Of a stretch of 64,000 bases of DNA, positions 1 to 12,300 are shown one piece after another. The translations under genes and the position numbers were made by a program. Numbering within the stretch: position 1 is the stretch's first letter; each line of letters starts with the position of its first letter. The DNA is taken from positions 2,170,001-2,234,000 of the forward strand of contig OZ017749.1 of assembly GCA_963969365.1 (NCBI GenBank), written 5' to 3'. The stretch comes from Asterochloris sp. CNOR1. Taxonomy: Eukaryota; Chlorophyta; Trebouxiophyceae; Trebouxiales; Trebouxiaceae. The notes under the pieces are model-generated. The model saw only the letters and a list, made by a program, of their open reading frames with translations. It made no database searches and was not told the DNA's origin.

Positions 1-1379
1 GAGGTAGATGGCCGGGCCAGCACCATTTGCAAGCAGCGTGGGTGCAAAGCAAGAAGCCGTGGCTGCTGACGGGCAATGCCAGGCAGCATGGTTTGCAGGA
101 GGATGCAAGGGCAGCTGGACATTTATGTTGCACTGCCAGCAGCACCGATGGTCAAGTCCCAGCTCCCTAGTCGAAACTGCATTACAGAAAGCCTGATGGC
201 AGCAGCACGCTTTAAAGGTGCAGAGCAACCACTTTCCCAGACCAGCGCTGCAGGGGCGCAAAACAAAAACAACACCAGCTCCCACCTGACTAAAGAAAAA
301 GTGGTCATCGCAGAGGTCCAGAATGGCCTCCTGCCAGCGCTGGCCCAATGCAGTTGCTGCTTGGGCCACCTGAGGAAGTGCAGTCACAACAAACGGCGTC
401 ACTCCAGGGCGGCCAGGCCTGTCATTGCTGACTCATAATGCAGCACTAGGGGTGCCGGCATCCCTCAAGGTGCTCATTGCAGGTGGTTGCCCCTGTCATT
501 GCTGAGTCACAGTAGAGGCTGTGAGGTATGGCTGAAAGGTGTTACAAGCACCAAAGCCCCTCAACACAGGCCGCCCTGCCATATTGCAACAAAGCAGGCT
601 GGACCCATTGGGGGTGCCACCCGCAGTGAGGGTGCTCATGAGAGTCAACTCTGGTGTTGCTTGCTCACACTGCAGACTGGACGTCAGAGATGCAGGCAGC
701 CCCACCTCTGGGCCATGGGCCTTGGCGAAGGCACCATTTATAAGGGAGTGAAACAGAATAAGGCTCTCGTCCAAGTCCCATATAAGGACGACACGCCCGT
801 TGCGTGAATCGCGCTCCCCCACACTGCGCCGCCTGAAGGGAATGGACCGCAGCCGTCAGACCTGTGACATTATCGCTGGCCTTCCTTCTGATGTTGTGAC
901 ACCAACAGCTTCATACTAGAGACGCCCAGTGCAACCTCCAGACCGCCACATTTATGGGTGCAGGCATCCATGAATCAGGATGTGCATAGGCATGAAGCAA
1001 GCGTGGAGCGGTGGGCTATACTTCACCTGTTGTTTTCCATGGAGCGGCGCCGTGTGGCGCGCAGCCAGCTGGCATTCTGGCTGAGATCTGTGCGCGGCTG
1101 CTGTAGCTCAGGCAAGGCATTGATGCCGCTCTGACTGTGCAGAAGGCGCTGATGGTGCAGCACCTGCTCGACAGCAGCGGTGTGCTGTTCAGCGACGCCA
1201 TTTGTCTGCTGGACACCCTCCTGAATGCTTGCCAGGCCTGAGCTGGAGGCATCAGAGCAGCCTGACTGCTGCTGCTGCACTGGAGGCTGCCCCTGCTGGG
1301 CATGCAAGGCATTCATTGCGGCCTGCTGCCTCTGCAGCCAGGACTCCTGGCCCGGCAACTGCGCCAACTCTGCCATCAT
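1..1379 (-). CDS. EYA-type HAD protein tyrosine phosphatase, N-terminal part (gene continues beyond left edge)
   Basis: Eyes-absent family phosphatases are HAD-fold enzymes that use an aspartate to remove phosphate from tyrosine. Three exons join in phase on the minus strand: 1027-1379, 706-832 and 286-369. The first encodes a Gln/Ala-rich leader of about 118 residues starting MMAEL. The second holds HAD motif I, VVLIWDLDESLILFHSL, with the DxD pair near residues 137 and 139, as in animal and plant EYA. The third encodes GQRWQEAILDLCDDHFFFSQ, like the plant segment before the helical insert. The exon 1 donor (AG|GTGAAG) and exon 2 acceptor rebuild an Arg codon, which supports the join. HAD motifs II-IV lie off the left edge. 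A possible acceptor just upstream of 1379 leaves the start codon open. The family call is secure; the start is moderate. Confidence 0.8.
419..510. repeat. Tandem duplicated segment inside EYA intron 2
   Basis: An 18-base stretch beginning CCTGTCATTGCTGA occurs at 419-436 and again at 493-510 with one mismatch. A GGGTGCC...GGTGCTCAT stretch also recurs at about 449-475 and 611-638. Both sit in the 370-705 intron and belong to the window-wide pattern of local duplications near splice sites. Confidence 0.6.
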
Positions 1380-1417
1380 GCTGCCCCTGCAGATTGAGCA
1401 TGAAGGGGCTGCGGATC

Positions 1418-1441
1418 GGGGGGGGGGGGGGGGGGGGGGGG
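1418..1441 (+). repeat. Poly-G tract of 24 bases
   Basis: An uninterrupted run of 24 guanines lies between the divergent EYA-like and ABC1-kinase genes, about 40 bp upstream of the proposed EYA start on that gene's template side. It could form a G-quadruplex, and its length is likely variable or mis-sequenced. Confidence 0.95.
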
Positions 1442-1743
1442 CAAATCGCTTGAGGTTAAGAAGAGAACAGTCTGTGATGGGGTATCAGCTATGCAGGTGA
1501 TGAGGCAAACGGTCTGGCATATGGTGCTGTGCATTGGGAGCCTCCTGACGTGATAAGCAGGTCCGGCTTCAGCTCAAATGCCGAAGGCGGCAATGCACGT
1601 AGACATCCCTGCCTGATGCTCACCTGCAGGGATGCAGGCTCCTGGCTTTGGTCCACGGCCGAAATTTGTTTGTTGCAATTTTACGTTCCTGCTTTAGGTT
1701 CATGGCCAGCATTGCTCCAAGTCATCTGATTTGATTAACTTCG

Positions 1744-4700
1744 ATGCGCCTGCATGGATCTGCATGGCTGAGGCAGGGCTACTGTGCTGGCAGGTCTGCT
1801 AGGGTCTCCAGCAGGTCCAAGAGACACAGATGTGCTGCTCTGCTGACAAGGAGTCCTGTGCCTGTCGGGCTACCTGGTCAGTCCCTGGACAAGTCTCTGA
1901 AGCAGCTCAGCAGTCTTGGAGCAGATTTCGACAATGCAGAGGTGGTCTCTGAGAATTTGAGAGATGTGCAGGCAAGTCATCTGTCAGCTTTGTGCAACAT
2001 GTGATGTGATTGCACGCACTGACTCAGCCTGAAGCAGGCTGAAGCATTCTGCACAAGTGCAGGAGGTGTCCTTTGTGAGCAGAAGGCGTCTGGACGATGA
2101 CACCTTTGATGCAGAGGCTGTGGATGAGGAGGGACTGCCGCTGGTGCGCCTGTTCATCGTTTTTCTGCTACTACTCTACATGTAGGGACAGCCTGCAAGC
2201 ATATGGCACAGCCAAGGGGCCTGCCGCTCATGTGCCTCTCTCATGCTTCCGCAAGCTGCTCCAAGCTTGGCAGGCGGGTGGAGACGGCTATAGCTGCTGG
2301 TATACCATTTTCATTGTTCCCTGCTGCTGTGCTGTTGCCCTGGCTGATAGATGGCCAACTTCACCACTTGCTGCATATAGATCTATAATGAGAGAAGGCT
2401 TGACGAATTCTGGAGAGGCAAGTGGACAGAATTGGCTGGCAGATGGACTCGTTTCTCTGGCGTGGCAGGTGGGGCTCAAGTTATCGGACTGCAGCAATCT
2501 GCAGCAGCATGACAGTTGACTGCAAACAGCAGCAGCCCATTCCAGGATGTGTATTGTGGCCCATGAAGGCTGCCTTGACTGGTGCACCCCTGAAAGCCAG
2601 CGGAAGCTGCTGCCCTACTGTTATACCAATGCACAGGAACAGGCTGAGGCCTGCCTGAAGTTGCTCATGATGCTCTGTGCCTTCAGCACCCTGGCTGGTT
2701 AAGCTGGCCAACGCGCTGCTGTCGGGTCAGCTGGAACAACGGCAGGCAGGGCTGGCTCGCGATGCTGTGGCCAACCTGGAGCGTTTGGGGCCTACGTTCA
2801 TCAAGCTGGGGCAGATCCTGTCAATCAGGCAGGTCACTGCGTGCATCAGGCGCTTTGCACCAGTCTGCTGATGTCCCCTTCTACCATTCAAGCCAGCCCG
2901 ATTTGTCCAGCGGGAAGGATGTGAGGCTGGCATGCTGCTTGCGTCATGCCAAGATGCAAGAGCTCTCGCTTTAGGCTTTTGGATCATCCTTATGTTGCTG
3001 GTGTGCTGCTGATTGAACTCTAGAGCATGACGTCAGCAGGCAACGCTGCGGCACAGCCGGCTTGGGCTATGCTGCCTGCCACACACTTGAACCTGCTGTG
3101 CCCGCAGGTGCCGGCAGAGCTTGCCCCTCTATCTGGGCAACCTCCATGTAGGCCACCTTCAGCAGCATGCTTGCTTGGTCTGCAGGCGTCAAGCATGCCC
3201 CCCTCGCAGTGATGTTTGCAGTAGTGACAGGTGCACACATGCCTTGAATCTTTGCCCATCTGTTGGTGCAGGCCGGACGTGCTGCCCCCTCCAGTGATGG
3301 CGGAGTTAGCCGCCCTGCAGGACAACATGCCAACCTTCCCCACTGTTGAGGCGCGGGCCTTGATCGAAAAGGAGCTGGGCAGGTCTGTGGAGGAGGTTTT
3401 TTCCGAGTTTGGGCGGGAGCCAGTTGCTGCTGCGTCACTGGCACAGGTGAGCACCATTGTTGGTGATCATTGATACAAAACTGCTGATGTCAAGTTCATG
3501 ATGTGCGATGAAGTGTGTTGCTTACTGCTGCCTGCCTTGCACATCTCGGCATCCTGGCTGTGGCCTCTGGCTTGCAGCATAGACATGTTGTGTTCTGGCT
3601 GGATCTGAGCAGAAGAGCTGCAGCGACACATTAGCTGTGTCAGTGAGGACACTGCTCCTGCCTCCAGACTGGCACAGGCTTCCATATCTGAGAGCTGGCA
3701 TGGCTGCCCTGCAGGTCTACAAGGCCAGGCTGCGCTCCACTGGGGAGCAGGTAGCAGTGAAGGTCCAGCGCCCAGGGGCTCTCTCCACCATTTCAAAGGT
3801 GCAGTTGTCAGCATGCTTCATTTGCCAACATTCTGGTGCCAGCAGCCTTGCTATACCTTGCAGTAGCCTTGTCCACCTGCCATGCCTCTCAGCCGCCTTG
3901 TCCTCCTGCGGATGTGTTCATCCGCAAAACACTGGACACATGCTGTGGAAAGATTCTAGCCTGGTGTCCAGCAGCGTGGCCTGATGCAGTCTCAGCAGCC
4001 TCCCAATACCCTGTTTGCAATCATGCTTGGTATGATGTGCAAATAGATCTCCCCAAACATTGGCGTTTGGCGCCTCAAGCACTGCTCTGCCGCAGACGCT
4101 TCTTCTGCCCTTGCTGGATTTCAGCTGTCTGGCCAACGTTGCTCTGACACAGCCTCTCAAGGGAGTTCTGCCCCCCAGCAACCAGCCTGATCTCAGCATG
4201 GCTTCTCACTGCAGGACCTCTATGTGATGCGCCGTGCTGTGGGGGTGAGTGGCCCCCTCTAACCCCAGTCATGCAATGCAAAAGCTGATCACTTGACGCT
4301 CGAGTCGATCCTGTCAGCATGGTATCAGGCATGGCAGCTAAGAGCCCAAGGCAACAGGCATGGGCAGTGAGCTACAAGATGGTATGGGCTGCAGGTGTAT
4401 GAGCGCATAATTCGGCGCTTCACTGCGCAGACAACAGACTACCAGCGCCTTCTGAGCACCTTTGCTGAGGGTCTGTACACAGAGGTCAGCAGGCTGCTGC
4501 CCTGCCGCCTGCCCTGCTGGACTGAGTAAACAGCGTGGCAGAGGTGCAGCAGGGGAGCTACCTAGACCCAGACACAGAATAGTCTGTCTTTCACAACTCA
4601 AGAGCAGCAATAGGAGTGGGCTGCCTGCTGCAGCGAGCTAACAGGATGACTGGCGCTCTTCTACTCACTACCTTGAGTTTGGATCCCCACACTGCGTGTA

Positions 4701-7700
4701 GAGGCTTCACAAGCCCCGCGTCTCTTGGCTGCCCTCCTGCCAACAGGGCTGTTCTGCTGTAGATGAGCTTCTGCAGCGTTGCCGTGAACTCCAGGGATCA
4801 CGCTCAGAAATGCATTGTCTCCGGATAGCCCACGCTGAGAGAGAAATGTTTTGAGAGTGTGCAAATCCACTGCAGATGGACTTCCGCAACGAGGCCCTCA
4901 ACTCCATGCGGATGGAGACGCTGCTGCACGAGTCTAACTCAGACAGGGCTAAGGAGCTCATCATTCCCAAGCCATACCTAGATTTCACCACTAGGTGAGG
5001 TGAAGGCAGGCAATCTGTTGTCTGAGATTCAGGCAAAGAAGGTGCCGGAAGGGGCGCAGGGACGGCTGCCTGCTGTCTCATCAACCCCTTCACCGGGTGG
5101 GGTGAGGGTGCCCAGCAGCTGGGCGAATCTGCCAGGGCGGCAATGGGGTCAGCCAGCTCTGCCCAGAGCCTGCACAAGGATTTCCCATGTGCTTTGCAGG
5201 GACTGACCAGTGCTGACAGCTGCTGTCGGCAGCCTGCTCGCTTGCGGTATGGCCCCCCTGAAGGCTGCAAGATGTGACAGAGCAATTGCCGCAGGAGCGG
5301 GTCACAATGGGAGGCCCACTAATGTGGAAGATGCTTGGTCGTACGAGTCGCGAAAGTGCTTCTGAGTTGCCTTGCCTGCTGCTGTAGGCGGGTGCTGACA
5401 ATGGAGTGGATCACGGGAGTGAAGCTGACCAGCCTGGAGCCGGCAGAGATCCGCATCCTCGTCGGGATTGGACAGGAATCTTTTCTGACCCAGCTCCTGG
5501 AGATTGGTTATTTGCATGGAGACCCTCACCCAGGCAACCTTTTGAAGGTACAGAAGTGGCAGCCGCCGACTCCAGGAACCTTCTGAAGTCAACAGTATCA
5601 CTCCTTTTTCCATTCCCCAGCCAACGCACATTTTCTTTTGTGGTTGTGGAAGGTCCGGCTGCATCGATTTTGGACACTGCACCCCTCCTGCAGGTCACAG
5701 CAGGTACCAATGCCGGGAAGCTGGCTCTCCTTGATTTTGGGCTGGTGGCAGAGGTGCCACCAGCAGATCGTGAAGCTATGATCAGCGCCACCATCCACCT
5801 TGCAAACCGCGACTGGAACGGACTCATCACTGATTTCATCAATTTGAAATTTCTGCCCCTTAATTCAAACAGGTATGTCCAGGCTCTTGCGCTGCTGTGT
5901 ACAGACTGCATCTACTGCTTCTTGGGCCACCCTTTTTTGCCCGTCATAGATTGGCCTATGTATGCCTCGTGCTAGTTAACGACTTTGAAGTTGCTTGTTG
6001 CAGGGCACAGATTGTCCCTGTCATGGACCGCGTTCTCAGCCCCTACCTGCGAGGTGGCGGTGCAAAGAGCTTCAATTTTCAGGCCCTCTCTCAGGTCAGC
6101 TGGTTGACCTGTCTATTGCACTGTGCAGCTGGCATGCACTGCGTGTGCTGGCCTGCTTATCTGCTGAGTTTGCCTTGTCCTGTACTGCAGGATTTGTTGA
6201 GTACCAGCATGCAGATACCGTTCTCAGTTCCGCCCTACATGAGTCTTCTCGCCCGCAGCGTTGCCACCTTGGAGGGGATTGCCCTCATGGGTGACCCACA
6301 GTATCAGATGGTAGCACAGGTGAACTGTTGACAGCCATGTGTTAATGTTGCCAATGCAGTACGATCACACATGCACAAACCTGCCTCAGGCGCGTCTCTG
6401 GTGATCTGTGCTGTTGCAATCCACAAAATTGCGCCCCGCATCAGTCAAGGCTTGATGGACCCTGGTGAGTCATGCTTGCCTCCTTTGCTTGCAGGCTTAC
6501 CCCTGGGTCGTCAGGCGCATCCTATGCAGCAACAGCAGCAGCAGCATGCTGTTGCTGCGCGACATTCTGTATGACACCAGCGGCAACGTCAAGCCAACGC
6601 GGCTGTCAGCCCTGCTCAACGCCGCCCTCGGCTATGTTGCAGACGAGGTGGACGGCTTTGTAGACTTTGATGCCGTCCCAGAGGAGGGAGCCTCTGCCCA
6701 GGTGAGAATGCGGTGGGGCACCTCTTGCCAGGTAGTGCGGGAGGCCAGTGCATGGACCCAGCAAATGCTGCATATCTGTGTGTGCAAACTGTGACAGTGG
6801 CTTGCAAGGGCAGCAGCTTGAGCAAAACCTTTGCTCCTCAGCTGCACTGACTTAAGAGTGGCTCCCATTGGTGTGGCCCAATCATAGCCTCTGCAGTGGT
6901 GCCTTTTGGTGCTGTGCTGGAGAGCTGCAGGCTGACAGCATCCAGTGCTCAGATGCTGCATGCTTGTGCACAGACACCGCATGCATTGCAGAGTGTATTG
7001 TGCCCTCTGCCTTGCTCCGTGCCTCCTGCCTTGGGTGAAGAGCTCGGCTCTGTTGCACTGAGCTTGATGATGTCTGCTGGTGTGCTCCTGGTAGACTTAG
7101 GCGGTACAATGGCCTGCTCTGACACCCCATGCATGCTCCGTGCCTCTCCTTCTTGAAGAACAGACACTGCTCAGCTGACATATCATGAGCAAAGTCATCG
7201 AGCACCAACTTGCATGGTCCCTGCTCTAAGGACTCCGACAAACCACCTGGTGCACCTCCAGGACGTCATGCGCTTCCTCTGCTCCCCCTCCGCGGGTGAT
7301 TTGCGAGGTCTGCTGGTCCGAGAGCTGGTCAATGGGCTGGATCTGTTGCTGCGCGATCGCCTGAGGCGAGCTTTCAACTCACTGCCATCCATGCTGGCCC
7401 CGAGAGTGCCTCTGTTTGGACCGCTGCCGATGCCCCCTGCGGAGCAGCTGCTGGGGCCGCTGCCTGTCTTCGTGCCGGGGCTGGGGCTCAGAAGTGCACA
7501 AGACGTGTTGGCTCGGGTGGCCCCGCCATTGGATCAGGGGGAGGAGGTGCACTTGCAGTCGCTCCTAGAGCTAGTGACGGGCCTGGCAGGTGCGCCGAGG
7601 GTGTGCTTGACTATGAGGCGACCCGAGCATTGTGTGCGGAATTGTGGTGCAATGCCAGGTGGAGCACGACAGTCAAGCATACAGCTGGGCAGGCAATGGG

Positions 7701-8075
7701 GCGGTGCTCGCTGCCAAAACTTGCAGCAATCATGCTGGTAGACAAGCCGTTCCAGAGCTCCTGTCTGACTTCTTTCCTGCTGCAGGCATGCGTCCCGCTG
7801 ATTTGGAGGTGCTCAATGTGACGAAGCTGTTGCAAGTGGCTGTGCAACCTTCTGCCCAGATACAAGAGCTGCAGCAGGCACTGGCCAGCCTCACTGGCAG
7901 CCCTGCACAAAGCCAAGTGGTGCAACAGCTTGGCACTCAGGTTGTTAATGGTCTGGCAGCCAGGCAGTCAGCACGGGTGGGTGTGTCAATCGACAGGCTT
8001 TTTCCTGTCTTCTCACTCATACAAAGCGTTTCTGGGCAGTCACCCTCATCGCCTCCTCGCACAGTCAGCATCTGA
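1744..8075 (+). CDS. ABC1/UbiB (ABC1K/ADCK) atypical protein kinase, probably plastid
   Basis: ABC1K proteins are kinase-like ATP-binding proteins of plastids and mitochondria that support quinone and prenyl-lipid metabolism. Visible exons run in family order. A basic leader (from 1744) leads to [14 protein letters not shown] with the KxGQ motif (about 2690-2828), then [19 protein letters not shown] (3272-3446). The Ala-rich nucleotide loop AAASLAQ follows, then VYKARL...VAVKVQRPG with the ATP lysine (3715-3798), and DFRNEALN (about 4876-4995). The catalytic [10 protein letters not shown] is at about 5515-5545 and [10 protein letters not shown], the DFG equivalent, at about 5726-5755. A longer C-terminal region is read through exons ending at a stop at 8073-8075. 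Two introns appear to use GC donors, at 1972 and 2829. The leader and the plant-like C-terminal extension suggest a plastoglobule-type member; that location is inference. Small exons between 3.8 and 5.4 kb are less certain. Confidence 0.88.
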
Positions 8076-8458
8076 CACTGCTCAAACCACCAGATTTCAC
8101 TAATTGGGAGACACATTGTCTCCATGACAGAAGCTATTTGTATCTGGGTTTTGTCATTGAAACCTTCAAACACCTTCATAGTGGCAGGACTTGAGCCTTA
8201 GAGGTGCCCAAGGCGCCAATGGCATCGATGGGACATTCAAAGTATCAAGGCCAAGTGCACAATCACATGTATACGTAGGTAGCTGATTGTCGCAGACCAT
8301 ATTACACCAGTCGCATCCTGGGGACCCCGTGCCAGAGGCTGCTCAAAGGGGAATGACCCGTGCTATTCTGAAGCTCCAGGAAGAGTAATTAACGCCTGTC
8401 TCGATGTCAGATCGCATTGCATCAGATTTCCATTGCAAAATTTAGGTCATGCTGTTGG
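8076..8458. other. Intergenic, ABC1 kinase 3' flank to tRNA
   Basis: This stretch has no exon-like reading frame on either strand. It should hold the 3' UTR of the kinase gene and the upstream flank of the tRNA gene; no clear poly(A) signal was recognised. Confidence 0.5.
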
Positions 8459-8539
8459 GCTGTTGTGTCCGAGTGGTTAAGGAGAATGACTCGAAATCAT
8501 TTGGGGTAACCCGCACAGGTTCGAATCCTGTCGACAGCG
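8459..8539 (+). tRNA. tRNA-Ser(CGA)
   Basis: An 81-base intronless class II tRNA. The acceptor stem GCTGTTG pairs with CGACAGC (one G-U pair), followed by the discriminator G. The D arm holds GAGTGGTTAAGG. The anticodon stem AATGA/TCATT pairs perfectly around the loop CTCGAAA, giving anticodon CGA at 8492-8494, which reads UCG serine codons. A long variable arm (GGGG...ACCC) marks the serine type, and the T arm is ACAGG-TTCGAAT-CCTGT. The internal A and B box sequences are intact, so Pol III transcription is expected. CCA is not encoded, as is normal for a eukaryotic nuclear gene. Confidence 0.96.
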
Positions 8540-8543
8540 TTTT
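8540..8543 (+). terminator. Pol III terminator (TTTT)
   Basis: Four T residues directly follow the tRNA discriminator base, the usual RNA polymerase III stop. Confidence 0.8.
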
Positions 8544-9368
8544 AGAAAAAGCAGAAGCATCCAGGCACGAGAAGGGTTGTGGGTCCATGGGATCTCAACG
8601 GTGCCTGTCTGCCAGCAGCCTCTACAGGTTGCTGAGCAAGGCACCAGATGCATCAGCTCAGGCAGACATAATAGGGCGACGACGGGCACAGCGTACAGCT
8701 TTTGAAGTGGCTGAGGAGGGCAGAGGCAACCAACTCAATGGGTCACAGGGGTCTGCACTGCATGCACCAGGCCTGGTGAGAGGTGTGCTGCTCATGCTGC
8801 AAGTCCTGGAGTAAGTTGCAGCCTGACGCTCAAGTGGAGCAAAGCCAGTGCCTTGAAGGGGAGATGCCAGATGGCCCTTTTGCAGCCTGCTTGAGTGCAA
8901 AAAGTGGAGCTCACTCTTCCCTTATGTGTCCTCCATGATGGGATTCACCATCATGGGATTTAAGCTCAGGAGCCCTGGACAATGATGCATGCTATCCAAG
9001 CTGCATGCTGTCCCAACCCCACAAAAGCAGTTCCCTTGTCCAGTCATTAAGATGGTTCAATGTTTCCTGTGGTACATGGCTCAGCACTTTAATGTTTGTG
9101 ATGTTTTGTGTCAGCCATGCAAGTTATATGCCTGCAAAGATGTGAGTTCATGTGCATGCATGTGTGCGGCAGCTGTCCGAGGAACGCCAATGTAAGCGAC
9201 TGTCTCCACTTTCATACAGGCAGGCCAGGGCGTGGCCCCAGGCAATGCACTTGGCAGCATGGCCCACAGACCTTCAGCAAACTCATTCGTTGAGGACATG
9301 CACCTCAACTTCACGAAATGAAAATGTGCAATGGGCCAAATCAGGTCAGAGGCAGCAAGCACATGCAG
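8544..9368. other. Intergenic, tRNA to CMTR1-like 3' end
   Basis: About 825 bp with no supportable exon on either strand. It probably includes the 3' UTR of the minus-strand methyltransferase-like gene. A GGGATT-CACCATCATGGGATT direct repeat lies near 8940-8960. Nothing else was recognised. Confidence 0.5.
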
Positions 9369-12300
9369 TCAGAGGCAGTAACCAGTGAGAGTGCCAGGGG
9401 ACTCCCCCTTGTCAAGATACAAAACCTGCTTGGGATTGTCGTTCAGCTTTACAAAGGCCAGCTTGTATGAGGAGAGGGGTCGTCCAGGCGCACGGAAGCC
9501 CTGCATGTACTTCACCAGCCCCTCCACTGCCCCAGGCGTCTTCTCCTGAGAAACAGACAGCTGCAGGGGGTGCCGCAGCGAGCTGCGCACCTTCTCTCTC
9601 TCGATGTAGGCCTCAATGACTGCAAGAGTGGGCCTACATGGGGATCAGGCACCTTGTAAGTTGAAATGACTTACTTGCAGACGACATGGTGACATTTTTG
9701 TGTTTGAACGACTGATTCACACTCGTGTTGCAAGCAGTTGCCTTCAGCAGATGGTGCAGAACAACAGCAAGCATATGCAGGGCCCTGACGCAGGCGCCTT
9801 CATTGCAGGGAGCAGCAGCCAGCAAAGCAGCCATCAGCAGCCTGCGCGCTGATAGTCCAGCATCAATGACTGTCATGTGATAGGACCGTGGCGGCACACA
9901 GCAGCCAAGCATGGCCACAGCCCTGACAGTGCTGCTTCGAATGCATGTCGCAGGGTCAGGTCTCACTTAGCAAAGCCATTGGGCCACTTGGCAGACTCCA
10001 GCTTGCACAGCACCTCCTTGCCTTTGCCTTCAGCCTGGGTGCAGATGATGCCACCCCATGCAGGTGTGGCCCGAGGTGCAGGCTGCCTGGCAGGTGGGGG
10101 CAGGGCAGCCGGGACGCTGGTTGGTGCTGCAGCAGCTGCAAGCATAGGCGCCTCAGCTCGCTCACTGCCTCTTAGTTGGCAGCACAATGCTTGACAGTGC
10201 CCTTCTTTGTGGATGTTGATGCACCCATTGACATCAGGCCTGCCAGTGGTTCAGATGCAGGCACAGGGTCCCTGGCAGATCAAGATACACATATGCGGGA
10301 GATGTCTCTCCACAGCCTGCTGCGGCAAGTCAGTCATAAGGGAGCATGCACAGCTACCCCCTACTCCAGGAGAGCAGGTGTGGGCAGGCTCACGCTGGGC
10401 ATGCTGCTGCGGCGCAGCAATGGAATTGAGCAGGTGGCGTGGCACGCGCAGCCACTTTGCCATCGATTGGGCAGCCTCTGTCTCCTGCTCAGGGGTGCGG
10501 GGCTCCTGACCGTCCTCCAGCTGGCGCACAACAGCTTGCAGCACCTGCGCAGGGGCGCATTGCTCTTATGTGCATGGTCTGGAAGATGTCTGTGCGCCGT
10601 GGCACTCTGGGCTCCTGACAGCTGGCTCACCACAGCTTGCTTTAGCATCAGCTGCACGTTGAGGGGCTGGTGCAGCCAAGCTCAGTTAGCAATCCAATCA
10701 TGTTGCATACATGCTGCAGCTGACTGATGTCACTCTTGGGACATAGCAAGGGACTGACGGCTCCATGCCAGAGAATGCTGGCATCTCCCAGACACACACT
10801 CCTCCACTAGGTTGCAATGCAGCTTCCTCAAGGTCTGCACAGTGCCAGAGGCCACCCACCTTGGAACCCCTCTGAGCCACCCTGAGCAGGCCAACAAATC
10901 TCCACTGGGACCTGTGAAGTGGTCCTGCGCAGCTTTTGATGCCCACATTTTCTCCACATTGGCCAGCTGCTCATTGTCTTTGAGCAGGCTGCTGGGGCAG
11001 GTCACAGTGCCTCTGAGGCAGCGGCACTTCCACCCAGGCTGCCCACCTTAGCTTCCCTGTCGGCCAGCTGCTCGTTGCGTGTCCTGATGTAAAGGGAGCA
11101 GGGCTGCCCCACACCCGCAGCCACAGTTGCTGGAGGCACAAACTCGCTGACCAACTGTTGGAACCCCTGAGCACGCAGCTCCCCTATCTGCTGCAGCACC
11201 TGCATGCAACACAAGTGAAGGGCCCTCAGCCAACCAGGTGGGCCACCAGGCAGGTCCTACACTGCCTGCTGGTGTGTCAGATGCCATTTGTGCAAACACT
11301 GCTCTTGTACAGGCTGAGGATTGCAAGTTGTGATGAAAAGTAAGCCTTGAAGACTCAGACCCACATTCCTCCAGCTGGGTCCGGGTGCAGTGCAGCTGGA
11401 CACAAAGCAGGGGTGGCTGGCCTGCTCGCCTGCTCCAGGTGGGGCACTGCCAGGTCAATTTCATTGCTCTCCTCATCGCGCGCCAGGGGCAGCTTGCGCC
11501 TAGCCAGCAGCAGGCGCTCGGGGCTGGCCGCACATGAAGTGCAGGGCTTGACCCAGCACAGCTCCCCAAAGCTGCGAAAGAGGATGTACACCATGCTGGC
11601 GCTGAAGGGGGTCAGGCAGTCATTGAACCGCACCAGGAGGGTGCCACCTGCAGGTCATGGTCCACGAACGGTGTGAGAGGCTAGACATGGGCATGACACT
11701 TTGTAAGCGCTGAGCAGGCATGCAGGTGGGTAGGGGGATCAGGCAGACATGAAAGCGCACGAGGAGGGGGCCTGCTGCAGGTCAGCAGGTGGGAAGGCAG
11801 CAGACAGGAATGAGATAAACACATGTCATCAAGGCCTGGGAAGGCACGCTTGCATGTGACATGGTCCAGCGCTTGAGAAGGATGCACCCCATAGGGTAGG
11901 ATGCAGGGAAGTGGCAGTCCTTGGAGAAGACGGGGCTCACAGTAATGCTGGCAGGGCTGGGGTACAGCTCATCGCTGCAGAGCATGAGGATGGTGCCCTT
12001 CACCAAGGCTCCAGCAGGCCAATTGCCACCAGAACGAGCATGTGTTCTGGTCTGATGCAGCCTCTGCACAGCAACACCCTCGCACCTGACTGCAGGACAG
12101 ACAAGCCCACGAGGCACTCCCAGACCAGCTGCTGCTCCCACTCGGGATCGTACTCCCCTTCCATGCTGCCCAGGGAGTGCCCCCGCGCTCTCAGGTCGCC
12201 GACCACCAGGTGCACACCAGCGTGGCTGGAGGCCAAGCGCTGGGCAGTCTCAGGGATGTACAGCTCTGCAGCACGCAGGGTTGAGTGTCCAGCTAAGAGG

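Noticed and set aside
5406-5975. 189-codon frame as one exon of the ABC1 kinase
   Set aside because: It mixes frames: the [10 protein letters not shown] exon is in another phase and ends near 5548. Only the part from about 5693 ([12 protein letters not shown]) is coding.
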